Assembly: GCA_041557595.1 (NCBI GenBank)
Contig: JBFFGE010000096.1
Span: 1-17,114, forward strand
Direction of reading: 5' to 3'
Origin: JAOTYV01 sp041557595
Lineage (GTDB): Bacteria > Pseudomonadota > Alphaproteobacteria > UBA8366
DNA length: 17,114 nucleotides
How positions within the stretch are numbered: position 1 is the first letter of the stretch; every line of letters starts with the position of its first letter. The notes beneath the pieces are model-generated. The model was not told where the DNA came from, did no database searches, and saw only the letters and a list, made by a program, of their open reading frames with translations. Positions 1 to 6,652 of this stretch are shown one piece after another. The position numbers were made by a program, and so were the translations under genes.

Positions 1-27
1 CAAACGGGCATTCTTGTGAATGTTCAT
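1..27 (-). CDS. IS481-family transposase, N-terminal 9 codons only (partial)
   Basis: The minus strand has ATG at 27-25 followed by MNIHKNARL, running off the left edge of the window. IS481-family transposases (DDE, RNase H-fold) commonly start with M-N-x-H-K-x-A-R-L; the Bordetella IS481 transposase starts MNTHKHARL. A GGGAGAG ribosome binding site lies just upstream of the ATG. The helix-turn-helix and DDE catalytic core, which would follow, are outside the window, so completeness is unknown. The reading is short but very characteristic, and it is supported by the adjoining inverted repeat at 110. Confidence 0.8.
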
Positions 28-110
28 TCGGCTCTCCCAAAGAGTGCTGAAGCTTGGTAACTCCAGTCTCCCCGGTCAGGGCCGAATGGACAACCTATCG
101 AAAGACCACA
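1..110 (-). mobile_element. IS481-family insertion sequence, outer end (rest lies left of window)
   Basis: On the minus strand, reading inward from 110, the sequence begins TGTGGTCTTTCGATAGGTTG. This is close to the terminal inverted repeat of Bordetella IS481, which from memory begins TGTG, then TTCAATAGGTTGT. A leader of about 80 bases follows, then a ribosome binding site and the start of a transposase with the typical IS481 N-terminus. The tip is immediately followed by a CTAG-centred hexamer, the target class known for IS481. Only one end of the element is in the window, so its length, intactness and the other inverted repeat cannot be judged. The family assignment rests on the terminus, the transposase N-terminus and the target site agreeing. 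Confidence 0.85.
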
Positions 111-116
111 CCTAGA
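111..116. repeat. IS481 target site / presumed target-site duplication (CCTAGA)
   Basis: The six bases directly outside the IS tip are CCTAGA, which fits the NCTAGN hexamer that IS481 selects and duplicates. The matching copy would lie at the far end of the element, outside the window, so duplication is inferred rather than seen. Confidence 0.65.
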
Positions 117-178
117 GCGGCGTGCGGCCCCTTGGGCGCGCATAAGTTGCTCTATCTTTGTAGAATCGATCGACTTTT

Positions 179-208
179 CTGCCTTTAATTGATTCCAATG
201 AAAGGCAG
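179..208. promoter_or_regulatory. Strong dyad / hairpin upstream of the first gene
   Basis: CTGCCTTT (179-186) pairs perfectly with AAAGGCAG (201-208). Inside it, ATTG (188-191) pairs with CAAT (196-199) around a 4-base loop, with a single A/G mismatch at 187/200. The result is a nearly continuous 13-bp stem. No T-run follows on either strand, so an intrinsic terminator is unlikely. It could be an operator for a dimeric regulator or a leader RNA structure. The dyad is seen directly; its role is a guess. Confidence 0.4.
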
Positions 209-340
209 GTTGATCTAGCGGCGCTTCGGCAAGTATGAATCGCCGTGACAAACGCGGCGGCAGCGGAAACAATCCGCGCCGCCGCATCCAGGCCGAAACG
301 GATAACCGGAAGTGAGCTCCTGCCGGATTTCCATGCAATA

Positions 341-345
341 GAGGG
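341..345 (+). promoter_or_regulatory. Ribosome binding site selecting the GTG start at 355
   Basis: GAGGG lies 9 bases before the GTG at 355. The nearby ATG at 347 is in a different frame, so this site supports the GTG start, from which the conserved N-terminal region of the family follows. Confidence 0.55.
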
Positions 346-354
346 TATGCCACC

Positions 355-2712
355 GTGTCCGAAGCCTCCGAACTATCGTTTGAAAAATATGCCATCGGCC
401 AATCGGTCTCGCGTCTGGAGGATCCGCGCCTGTTACGGGGTGAAGGCCGTTTTTCCGACGACTTCAATCTGCCGGGGCAGGCCTTTGGCTACGTCCTGCG
501 TTCGCCCTTCGCCCATGGGCGAATCACGGTTCTCGACGTTGCCGCGGCGCGGGCGGCGGACGGGGTACTCGCGGTCCTGACGGCCGAAGACCTAGATGCC
601 GCCGGCATCGGCACCATGCCCTGTTTGCTGCCGGTGAAGAATCGCGACGGGACGCCGCTCATCAAGCCGCCGCGGCCGGTGCTCGCGACCGGGAATGTGC
701 GCTTTCGCGGCGAGGCGGTCGCCTTTGTCGTGGCGGAAAGCCTGTCGCAGGCACGGGATGCCGCCGAACTTGTCGATTTGCAGATCGAGACGCTGGCCGC
801 GGTGACCGATTGCAAGCTGGCGGCCGAAGACGGCGCGCCGCAGTTGCATACGGAAGCGCCGGGCAACCAGGCGCTCGATTGGGAATTCGGCGATGCGGCG
901 GAAACCGACAAGATTTTCGCCGATGCGCACCACGTGACCACAATGACCCTGCGCAGCAATCGCGTGCATGTATCGGCGATGGAGCCGCGCGCGGCGGTGG
1001 CCGAATTCGATACCGAAGGCGGGCGCTACACCCTGCACTGTCCAAGCCAGGGCCTCTTCGGATTTACCAATGTATTGGCCAAGGAAATCATGCGCATTCC
1101 GCGCGAAAACCTTCACGTGCGCACCTATGACGTCGGCGGCTCGTTCGGCATGAAATCGGCACCTTATCCGGAATATGTCGTGGCGCTGGTCGCGGCGAAA
1201 GCGGTTTCCCGGCCGGTCAAATGGTGCGACGAGCGGAGCGACAGCTTTCTCTCCGACCAGCACGGCCGTGACAGCTACGCCGAAACTTCGCTGGCCTTCG
1301 ACAAGGAGGGCAGGATCCTGGCCGGGCGGGTGCTGGTGCATTGCAATGTCGGGGCCTATCTCACGGCGGTCGGCCCGTCGATGCACACGCGGAATGTCCC
1401 GCGGAATTTTCCCGGCCTCTATCGTTTGCCGGTACTGCATGCGCGCACGCGGGCGCTCTTCACCAACACCACGCCGATTGGCGCCTATCGCGGCGCGGGC
1501 CGTCCGGAAGGCGTCTATTACATGGAACGCATGATGGATACGGCCGCCCGGGAATTGGGCATCGACCGGATCGAGTTGCGCCGGCGCAATATGATCACGC
1601 CGGAAGAGATTCCCTATGAAGCGGTTTCCGAACTGACCTACGACAGCGGCGATTTTCCGGCGGTGCTCGATGCCGGTCTCGCCAATGCGGATTGGGACGG
1701 GTTCGAGGCGCGGCGACGGGACTCGGAAGCCAGCGGCAAGCTGCGCGGTCTCGGTATCGCCTGTTATCTGGAAGTCACGGGACCGCCGGCCAACGAAATG
1801 GGCGGTATCCGGTTCGATGACGATGGCGGCGTGACGATGATTTCCGGATCGCTGAATTACGGCCAGGGCCATCAGGGAACTTTCGCGCAGATCCTCACGG
1901 GCAAACTCGGAATCCCCTATGATCGCTTTCGGTTGATCCAGGGCGACAGCGATGAACTGATCGCCGGCGCGGGGACGGGGGGATCGCGCACGGTGATAAG
2001 CGCCGGCACCGCGCTGGTGCACGCCGCGGACGTGGTGATCGAAAATGGCCGCAAGCTGGCGGCGCATGTCCTGGAGACTGCGGAGGAAGACATCGTCTTC
2101 GAGCCGGGCGAGTTTCGCGTGGCCGGAACCGATCGCGGCATCGGTATTCTGGAGCTGGCGGCCGAGATCCGCCGGTTGCGCGGGACAGGCGGTCTTCCCG
2201 AGGCATTGCCGGAGGCCCTGGATACGAAAATCAAGGAGGCAACGCCGCCGTCCGCCTTTCCGAATGGCTGCCACATCGCCGAAATTGAAATCGAACCGGA
2301 AACCGGCGTCGTGGCGGTGGTGCGGTACAGCGTCGTCGACGATTTCGGGACCCTCATCAACCCCATGCTCGTCGAAGGGCAGGTCCATGGCGGGGTGGTT
2401 CAGGGGCTCGGGCAGGCGCTCATGGAAAACGCCACCTATGACGGGGAAGGGCAGTTGGTGGCCGGTTCCTACATGGATTACACCCTGCCGCGCGCCGAAG
2501 ACGTACCGGCATTCGTGTTCGACTCGCACCCGGTTCCCGCCACCACCAATCCGCTTGGCGCCAAGGGGTGCGGCGAGGCGGGAACCAGCGGGGCGTTGCC
2601 GGCGGTCATGAATGCGGTGGTCGACGCCTTGGCGCGGAAAACCGGCATTACCCATCTCGACATGCCGGCCACGCCCGAGCGTGTTTGGTCCGCCCTGCAG
2701 GGGCATGCCTGA
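355..2712 (+). CDS. Xanthine dehydrogenase-family molybdopterin-binding large subunit (form II CoxL-like)
   Basis: This 785-residue catalytic subunit of a molybdenum hydroxylase would carry the Mo-cytosine dinucleotide cofactor and hydroxylate a substrate with water. Seen: an N-terminal aldehyde oxidase/xanthine dehydrogenase a/b-hammerhead domain (about 15-150, beginning G-x-S-V-x-R-x-E-D), GGSFGMK at 261-267, AYRGAGR at 377-383, and GCGEAG near 738-743 with Glu741 as the expected active-site base. AYRGAGR is the signature of form II CoxL proteins; true CO dehydrogenases (form I) carry AYxCSFR. CO oxidation is therefore not supported, and the substrate is unknown. The length is normal and the gene looks intact. 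No [2Fe-2S] or FAD subunit gene adjoins it. Such partners may lie left of the IS481 copy or be supplied by the set at 10206-11551. The start is GTG at 355, preceded by GAGGG at 341-345. Confidence 0.93.
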   Translation: MSEASELSFEKYAIGQSVSRLEDPRLLRGEGRFSDDFNLPGQAFGYVLRSPFAHGRITVLDVAAARAADGVLAVLTAEDLDAAGIGTMPCLLPVKNRDGTPLIKPPRPVLATGNVRFRGEAVAFVVAESLSQARDAAELVDLQIETLAAVTDCKLAAEDGAPQLHTEAPGNQALDWEFGDAAETDKIFADAHHVTTMTLRSNRVHVSAMEPRAAVAEFDTEGGRYTLHCPSQGLFGFTNVLAKEIMRIPRENLHVRTYDVGGSFGMKSAPYPEYVVALVAAKAVSRPVKWCDERSDSFLSDQHGRDSYAETSLAFDKEGRILAGRVLVHCNVGAYLTAVGPSMHTRNVPRNFPGLYRLPVLHARTRALFTNTTPIGAYRGAGRPEGVYYMERMMDTAARELGIDRIELRRRNMITPEEIPYEAVSELTYDSGDFPAVLDAGLANADWDGFEARRRDSEASGKLRGLGIACYLEVTGPPANEMGGIRFDDDGGVTMISGSLNYGQGHQGTFAQILTGKLGIPYDRFRLIQGDSDELIAGAGTGGSRTVISAGTALVHAADVVIENGRKLAAHVLETAEEDIVFEPGEFRVAGTDRGIGILELAAEIRRLRGTGGLPEALPEALDTKIKEATPPSAFPNGCHIAEIEIEPETGVVAVVRYSVVDDFGTLINPMLVEGQVHGGVVQGLGQALMENATYDGEGQLVAGSYMDYTLPRAEDVPAFVFDSHPVPATTNPLGAKGCGEAGTSGALPAVMNAVVDALARKTGITHLDMPATPERVWSALQGHA

Positions 2713-3147
2713 GCCCGATTTTTCCTGATATGGCGGCGCTTTAGATCTCGCCGGCCCGGGATATCGCCGTTTCGGGCATTTCGTCGGCGCGTGCGGCGCG
2801 TTCTCCGGCCGGACGCGGCGCGCGGGCGGAGAAATTTTACATAAATTGAGCTTTTCCGAGCTTCTTGAACCATTCGTTAACCACTTGCGGACAATATTGC
2901 GTTGCGAGATGCGCGCTTTGCTCGACTGCGCGATCCGGGCGATGGTCAACGGTTTCGGTCGATACCGAATTCGGGGGTCCGTCGGCATGGTCGGCCGGGT
3001 GTTTGGGCAGGCATTTTGCGGGCATAGAAGGCAAATAATGAGTCGGTTGATGTCTCAAGGCAAAAGGGAGTCGAACCTCTTCGCGCGGATGCGTCTTGCG
3101 TCCCGGGCAGACCGATGGATGCCGAGCCGGCGAGGGGGAGGAATTCG
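2713..3147. other. 435-bp intergenic region without a convincing gene
   Basis: This gap separates the first molybdenum-hydroxylase gene from the coiled-coil membrane protein gene. The first 110 bases are very GC-rich. A more AT-rich patch from about 2830 to 2910 (including ATTTTACATAAATTGAG) is the most promoter-like part, but no clear -35/-10 pair is visible. A frame opening with TTG at 2846 runs to 3151 and overlaps the next start as ATGA. Its product is an arginine-rich, low-complexity sequence with no recognisable domain and a poorly spaced ribosome binding site, so I do not call it a gene. Confidence 0.5.
3137..3141 (+). promoter_or_regulatory. Ribosome binding site deciding the start at 3148
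   Basis: GGAGG sits 6 bases before the ATG at 3148. An in-frame ATG at 3115 lacks such a site, so 3148 is preferred over the longer frame. Confidence 0.7.
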
Positions 3148-5610
3148 ATGAGTGCGGAAAAGCCCGTGGGCATTCCATTGAAAATCAAGCCCGCTTTGCC
3201 GAAAAAGCATAATTTCGAACGTTTTTCGTTGAAGGTCGAGGGGATGATGAGCGGCGCCCGCCTGTCGAACGGGCAGACGACCGGCGATACCGCGTGGTCG
3301 CTCAGTCTCGACGATTTGGACGGCCTGATGTATCTGCCGCCCGCCGCCGATTTCGCGCCGCATTCCGTGCAAGTGCGCCTCATCGGATACGAGGATGATT
3401 TCGCAGCGACCGTCAGTCTGACCGATTACGAAATCAAACCAACCGATAGCGTACCGGTCGCCGCCGAAGCGCCCGCCGAGTCCGCGGGCGCCACCACATC
3501 GGATGTCTCCGACCAGCTGGAACAGGCGATTCGCGAAGCCCGGGAGAAAGCGGGTGGCGGCGCGGCGGCTGGCAAGGCCAGTACGGCGTCCGGGGATGAC
3601 GCACACCTCGCCGCCGCCAGGGCGGAGTGGGAAAAACAGGCGAGCGAGCGGGAGGCGGCACTCAGGGCCGCTCTCGAGGCGGAAAAACAAAAAGTGGTGA
3701 CGGCGGCGCAAGCCAGCGCGGAAAGTTCGACCGCCGCGCAACAGGCGGCCTTCGAGCAACAAATGATGGCGATGAAAGAACAGGCCGCCGCCGCGGAAGC
3801 GAGGGTCACGGCGGCCGAAGCCACCGCTGAAGAAATCAAAAAGGTCCTGGCGGAGACGCTGCAAAGGGCGGAGCACGCCGAGGAAGTCGCGGAGCAGGCG
3901 CAGTCCCAGGCGGAAGCCAAGTACCAGGTCGAGATTCGAACATTACGGGACGAATTAGCCGCCGCCGAGGCGGTCGCTCAATCGCAGGAAAGTACGCCGG
4001 GAAAGATCAAGCAGCAGCTGGAGGAGTTGCAAAAGCTGCACGCCGCCGAGCTCGCCCAGAAGCAGGAAGAATTGTCGGCGATTCACGCAGCCGAGCTGGT
4101 GGCCCGGGCGGAAGAAGTCGAAAGCCGTCTGAAGATAGATTTCGAGATCAAAATTGCCGAAGTGCGCGCCGAGGTCGAGCGCGAGTCCGCGGCCAGGCTT
4201 GCCGGGCTGGAAGAGCAAACTAAGAAGACCATTGCCGCGGCGCGGGAAGCGGCGATCGCCGAGGCGCGCGTCCAGTGGGTCGGCGAGCACGAACAGGCTG
4301 CCGCCGTGGCGGGCGCGGTCAACGAAGAAGCGGTGGCGGAACGGATTGCCGCGGCGCGGGTCCAGTGGGAAACCGAAATGAAGGCGGCGCTCACCGACCG
4401 CGATCTGCATTGGGAAGGCGAATTGAATCGCCGGCTCGCGGAAAGCGGCGCGGCCGCACCGGACCTGTCGTCGGCCCGGCGTGAATGGGAGGCCCAGCAA
4501 CAAGCGCTTTTGGCCGCCAGGGACGAGCAATGGCAGGAGCAGTTGAACCGTCAGCTCGCCGAAGCCCGTCAAGCTTGGGAGGACGAAGAAGCCCGGCGAT
4601 CGGCCCATCTCAAGAAACAGCAATCCGAGGCGCCGGCCACCGTCAATGTCGAGGTTCATACCGTGGAATCGGCCGAAGCCGACGCGACGTCCGTTGACGG
4701 CCGCAAAGAGCCGACGTTGAATCTCACGGATGTCGCGATGGATTCGGAATCCGAAGAGTCCGAAAAGGAAAAATCGGGCGTCCAGTCGGCGGTTGCAGCG
4801 GCGGGCGCCTTCAGTTTGAACCTCGCGAAGAAATTGAAAAAAACGTCGGGACCCGTTACCGCCATCGATCATATTCACAAGGATGCGAAGAAACGGTCCG
4901 GACCCCGGCGCAGCCGGCAGACGATCGGCGGCCGCATTGGCGCAATGTTCGGCGGGATTGGCCGCATGTTCGCGCTGCGGCGTTTGATTATACTCGGCGC
5001 CGTCGGCGGTGCGTTGTACGGCGCGTTTGTATACCTGCCGGCCTTCAAGCCGTTCGCGGTCGAATTCTGGAAATCGTTCTCCGGCGACGTCGCGGCGAAG
5101 GTCGAACCGACGGGCCGTAAATCGCAACCGGTCACCAAGGTCGCGAAGGCGCTGTCGACCCGGGGTGCGCCCGTAAAGCCTGCTGCAAAGAAGGCGGCGC
5201 CACCGAAACCCGCGCCACCGAAGCGGGTATCGCCGAAACCGGCGCCCCCTAAAACGGCGTCGGCGCAACCGGCATTGCCGAAACCCGTTGAAGTCGAAAC
5301 GCCGGCGCCGGTGAAAAAGCCGGTTGAGGCGTCAGCACCCGCGACACCCGCCGCGCCGAAAAATCCGGTGGTGGCCAAACTACCGGCAGCGGCGAAACCG
5401 GCGCCGAAATCGGCTTACATCAAGCCGGCGGCCGCCAAACTGCGTCGGGCGCCCGCGCTGGATGCAGAGGTTATTGCCTTCGCGCGCCGGGCGGACAAAG
5501 TCTTGCGCCTCGGCGTCAAGGGATCCTGGGTGAAAATCCGCATCCCCGGCGACGGTATCAACGAAGGTTGGGTGCCGAGCGATACGCTCAGCGACACGGC
5601 GCCACAGTAG
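3148..5610 (+). CDS. Membrane-anchored coiled-coil protein with cadherin/RTX-like N-terminal module and C-terminal SH3-like domain
   Basis: This 820-residue protein of unknown function has four visible parts. (1) Residues about 26-95 resemble a single copy of the Ig/cadherin-like repeat of RTX-type adhesins, with the pattern GA-LS-x(5)-GD-x-W-x-L-x(3)-DLDGL-x(2)-LPP-x-ADF. (2) Residues about 150-495 are an Ala/Glu/Gln/Lys/Arg-rich coiled coil with degenerate repeats containing AARxQWE and ARREWEAQ units. (3) Residues 613-630 form one hydrophobic transmembrane segment, preceded by a strongly basic stretch (RRSRQTIGGR and FALRR), predicting the N-terminus in the cytoplasm. (4) A Pro/Ala/Lys-rich linker (about 645-750) leads to a bacterial SH3-like domain (about 755-815, containing GSWVKIR and EGWVPSDTL), expected in the periplasm. 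No signal peptide is seen. The architecture suggests a link between a cytoplasmic assembly and the cell wall, but I do not recognise the family. It has no obvious connection to the flanking metabolic genes. Confidence 0.85.
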   Translation: MSAEKPVGIPLKIKPALPKKHNFERFSLKVEGMMSGARLSNGQTTGDTAWSLSLDDLDGLMYLPPAADFAPHSVQVRLIGYEDDFAATVSLTDYEIKPTDSVPVAAEAPAESAGATTSDVSDQLEQAIREAREKAGGGAAAGKASTASGDDAHLAAARAEWEKQASEREAALRAALEAEKQKVVTAAQASAESSTAAQQAAFEQQMMAMKEQAAAAEARVTAAEATAEEIKKVLAETLQRAEHAEEVAEQAQSQAEAKYQVEIRTLRDELAAAEAVAQSQESTPGKIKQQLEELQKLHAAELAQKQEELSAIHAAELVARAEEVESRLKIDFEIKIAEVRAEVERESAARLAGLEEQTKKTIAAAREAAIAEARVQWVGEHEQAAAVAGAVNEEAVAERIAAARVQWETEMKAALTDRDLHWEGELNRRLAESGAAAPDLSSARREWEAQQQALLAARDEQWQEQLNRQLAEARQAWEDEEARRSAHLKKQQSEAPATVNVEVHTVESAEADATSVDGRKEPTLNLTDVAMDSESEESEKEKSGVQSAVAAAGAFSLNLAKKLKKTSGPVTAIDHIHKDAKKRSGPRRSRQTIGGRIGAMFGGIGRMFALRRLIILGAVGGALYGAFVYLPAFKPFAVEFWKSFSGDVAAKVEPTGRKSQPVTKVAKALSTRGAPVKPAAKKAAPPKPAPPKRVSPKPAPPKTASAQPALPKPVEVETPAPVKKPVEASAPATPAAPKNPVVAKLPAAAKPAPKSAYIKPAAAKLRRAPALDAEVIAFARRADKVLRLGVKGSWVKIRIPGDGINEGWVPSDTLSDTAPQ

Positions 5611-5749
5611 AACCAGCAGAACACACCGTTCCGATTGATTTCACGTTGAAATCCCGCTCGTGCCGCCGGCAGATCGCCGGCTGCGCTTGCGGTCCTTTCG
5701 GTGCGCGATTAGCGTGGGGATCTGGAAAATTCATCGAGGAACCCTGCCA
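5611..5749. promoter_or_regulatory. Intergenic gap with two small dyads
   Basis: GATTTCA and TGAAATC form a perfect 7-bp stem with a 3-base loop at 5637-5653. GCCGGC-AGATC-GCCGGC at 5665-5681 can form a 6-bp stem. Neither is followed by a T-run, so classical terminators are not supported. They may reflect weak termination after the coiled-coil gene or leader structure for the next gene. Confidence 0.3.
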
Positions 5750-6616
5750 ATGCATTGGACCGAGCGTCGTGAGCGTTTTCGCACTCTTATTTCCGGCAAC
5801 AGTTGCGTTCATCCCGGTTCGGTCTACGACCCGATTTCGGCACGCATCGCCGAGGACCTGGGATTCGAGGTCGGCATGTTCGCAGGTTCCGTGGGGTCGC
5901 TGTCCGTGCTCGGCGCGCCCGATCTGATTACGCTTACCCTGACCGAGTTTGCCGCCCAGGCGTACCGGATCTGCCGGGCCGGAAACCTGGCGCTGCTCGT
6001 GGACGCCGATCACGGTTACGGCAATGCCCTCAATGTAAAACGCACGGTCGAAGAGCTGGAAACCGCCGGGGTCGCCGCGCTTACCATCGAAGATACCGAA
6101 CTGCCGCAGCCCTATGGCGATCTCGGCAACACGCGGTTGATCCCGATCGACGAAGGCGTCGGCAAGATGCGTGCGGCCCTCGAGGGGCGCCAGGATTCCA
6201 ACCTTGTTATTGCCGGGCGGACCAGTGCTCTTGCGGTCAATGGCGTTGAAGATGCCATCGCGCGCGTCAAGGCATATGAGGGGGCCGGGGTGGATGCGCT
6301 GTTCATTGTCGGTGTTCGCGAGAAGGCGCACCTCGAAGCGCTGGCGGCGGAAGTCGGCATTCCGTTATTCCTTGGCGGCGTGCCGGGCGATCTGCTGGAT
6401 AAGGAGTATCTGGCCGGTCAGGGCGTGCGCATTTGCCTGCAGGGTCACCACCCGATCATGGCGGCAATCAGGGCCACGCACGATACGCTGAAAGCCTTGC
6501 GCGAGGGGACGCCGCCTTCCGAGATCAAGACGGTTGCGCCGCCGGACCTGATGAAACAGGTCACGCGGGACGCGGACTACAAGCGGTGGATGGAGTCGTT
6601 TCTCGGCGGCGGTTGA
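5750..6616 (+). CDS. Isocitrate lyase/PEP mutase superfamily enzyme, probable oxaloacetate decarboxylase
   Basis: This 288-residue cytoplasmic TIM-barrel enzyme matches, by recollection, the PA4872 oxaloacetate decarboxylase of Pseudomonas over most of its length, including SVYDPISARIAEDLGFE and the metal-binding segment DADHGYGNALN (85-95). Other family features are TIEDT (112-116), GRTSAL (156-161) and QGHH (231-234). The His at about 233 aligns with the His reported as important in PA4872. The predicted reaction is oxaloacetate to pyruvate plus CO2 with Mg2+. Related members cleave or decarboxylate other 2-oxo or 2-alkylmalate acids, so the substrate could differ here. It lacks the KKCGH catalytic loop of true isocitrate lyases. 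The start ATG at 5750 is preceded by GAGGA at 5736-5740; an upstream in-frame start at 5660 would add non-family sequence. It converges with the aldehyde dehydrogenase gene 36 bases downstream. Confidence 0.88.
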   Translation: MHWTERRERFRTLISGNSCVHPGSVYDPISARIAEDLGFEVGMFAGSVGSLSVLGAPDLITLTLTEFAAQAYRICRAGNLALLVDADHGYGNALNVKRTVEELETAGVAALTIEDTELPQPYGDLGNTRLIPIDEGVGKMRAALEGRQDSNLVIAGRTSALAVNGVEDAIARVKAYEGAGVDALFIVGVREKAHLEALAAEVGIPLFLGGVPGDLLDKEYLAGQGVRICLQGHHPIMAAIRATHDTLKALREGTPPSEIKTVAPPDLMKQVTRDADYKRWMESFLGGG

Positions 6617-6617
6617 G

Positions 6618-6645
6618 GCCGCCCGAATGTAGCCGCCCGAATGTA
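6618..6645. repeat. 14-bp perfect tandem duplication between convergent genes
   Basis: GCCGCCCGAATGTA occurs twice back to back (6618-6631 and 6632-6645) and fills most of the 36-bp gap between the convergent stops. It probably arose by replication slippage. No hairpin or T-run makes it a terminator. Confidence 0.8.
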
Positions 6646-6652
6646 ACCGGCA

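Larger units (their letters stand above)
117..354. other. Leader between IS end and the first molybdenum-hydroxylase gene
   Basis: This stretch has no convincing gene. The first half (to about 240) is less GC-rich than the coding DNA and holds the strong hairpin at 179-208. The second half is GC-rich and carries the ribosome binding site for the GTG at 355. No clear sigma-70 promoter stands out. If this is the natural leader of the downstream gene, the IS lies about 245 bp upstream of its start and may have separated it from earlier operon members. Confidence 0.5.

Noticed and set aside
24..467. Minus-strand open frame of 147 residues over the IS end and first gene start
   Set aside because: It runs through the IS terminus, target site and conserved start of the Mo-hydroxylase gene, and its product shows no domain; it is a chance frame.
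355..2712. Annotation as carbon monoxide dehydrogenase (true CoxL)
   Set aside because: The active-site loop reads AYRGAGR, not the AYxCSFR of form I CO dehydrogenase, and the CoxM/CoxS genes are not adjacent.
592..2988. Very long minus-strand frame opposite the first Mo-hydroxylase gene
   Set aside because: It is antisense to a clearly conserved enzyme. Its composition (Arg/His/Gly/Pro-rich) is the usual mirror of a GC-rich coding strand.
2846..3151. Small TTG-started frame whose stop overlaps the next gene's start as ATGA
   Set aside because: The overlap is operon-like, but the product is Arg-rich without a recognisable motif and the ribosome binding site is poorly spaced; not enough to call a gene.
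5750..6616. Isocitrate lyase or methylisocitrate lyase
   Set aside because: The KKCGH-type catalytic loop is absent and overall similarity is to the PA4872 oxaloacetate decarboxylase group.
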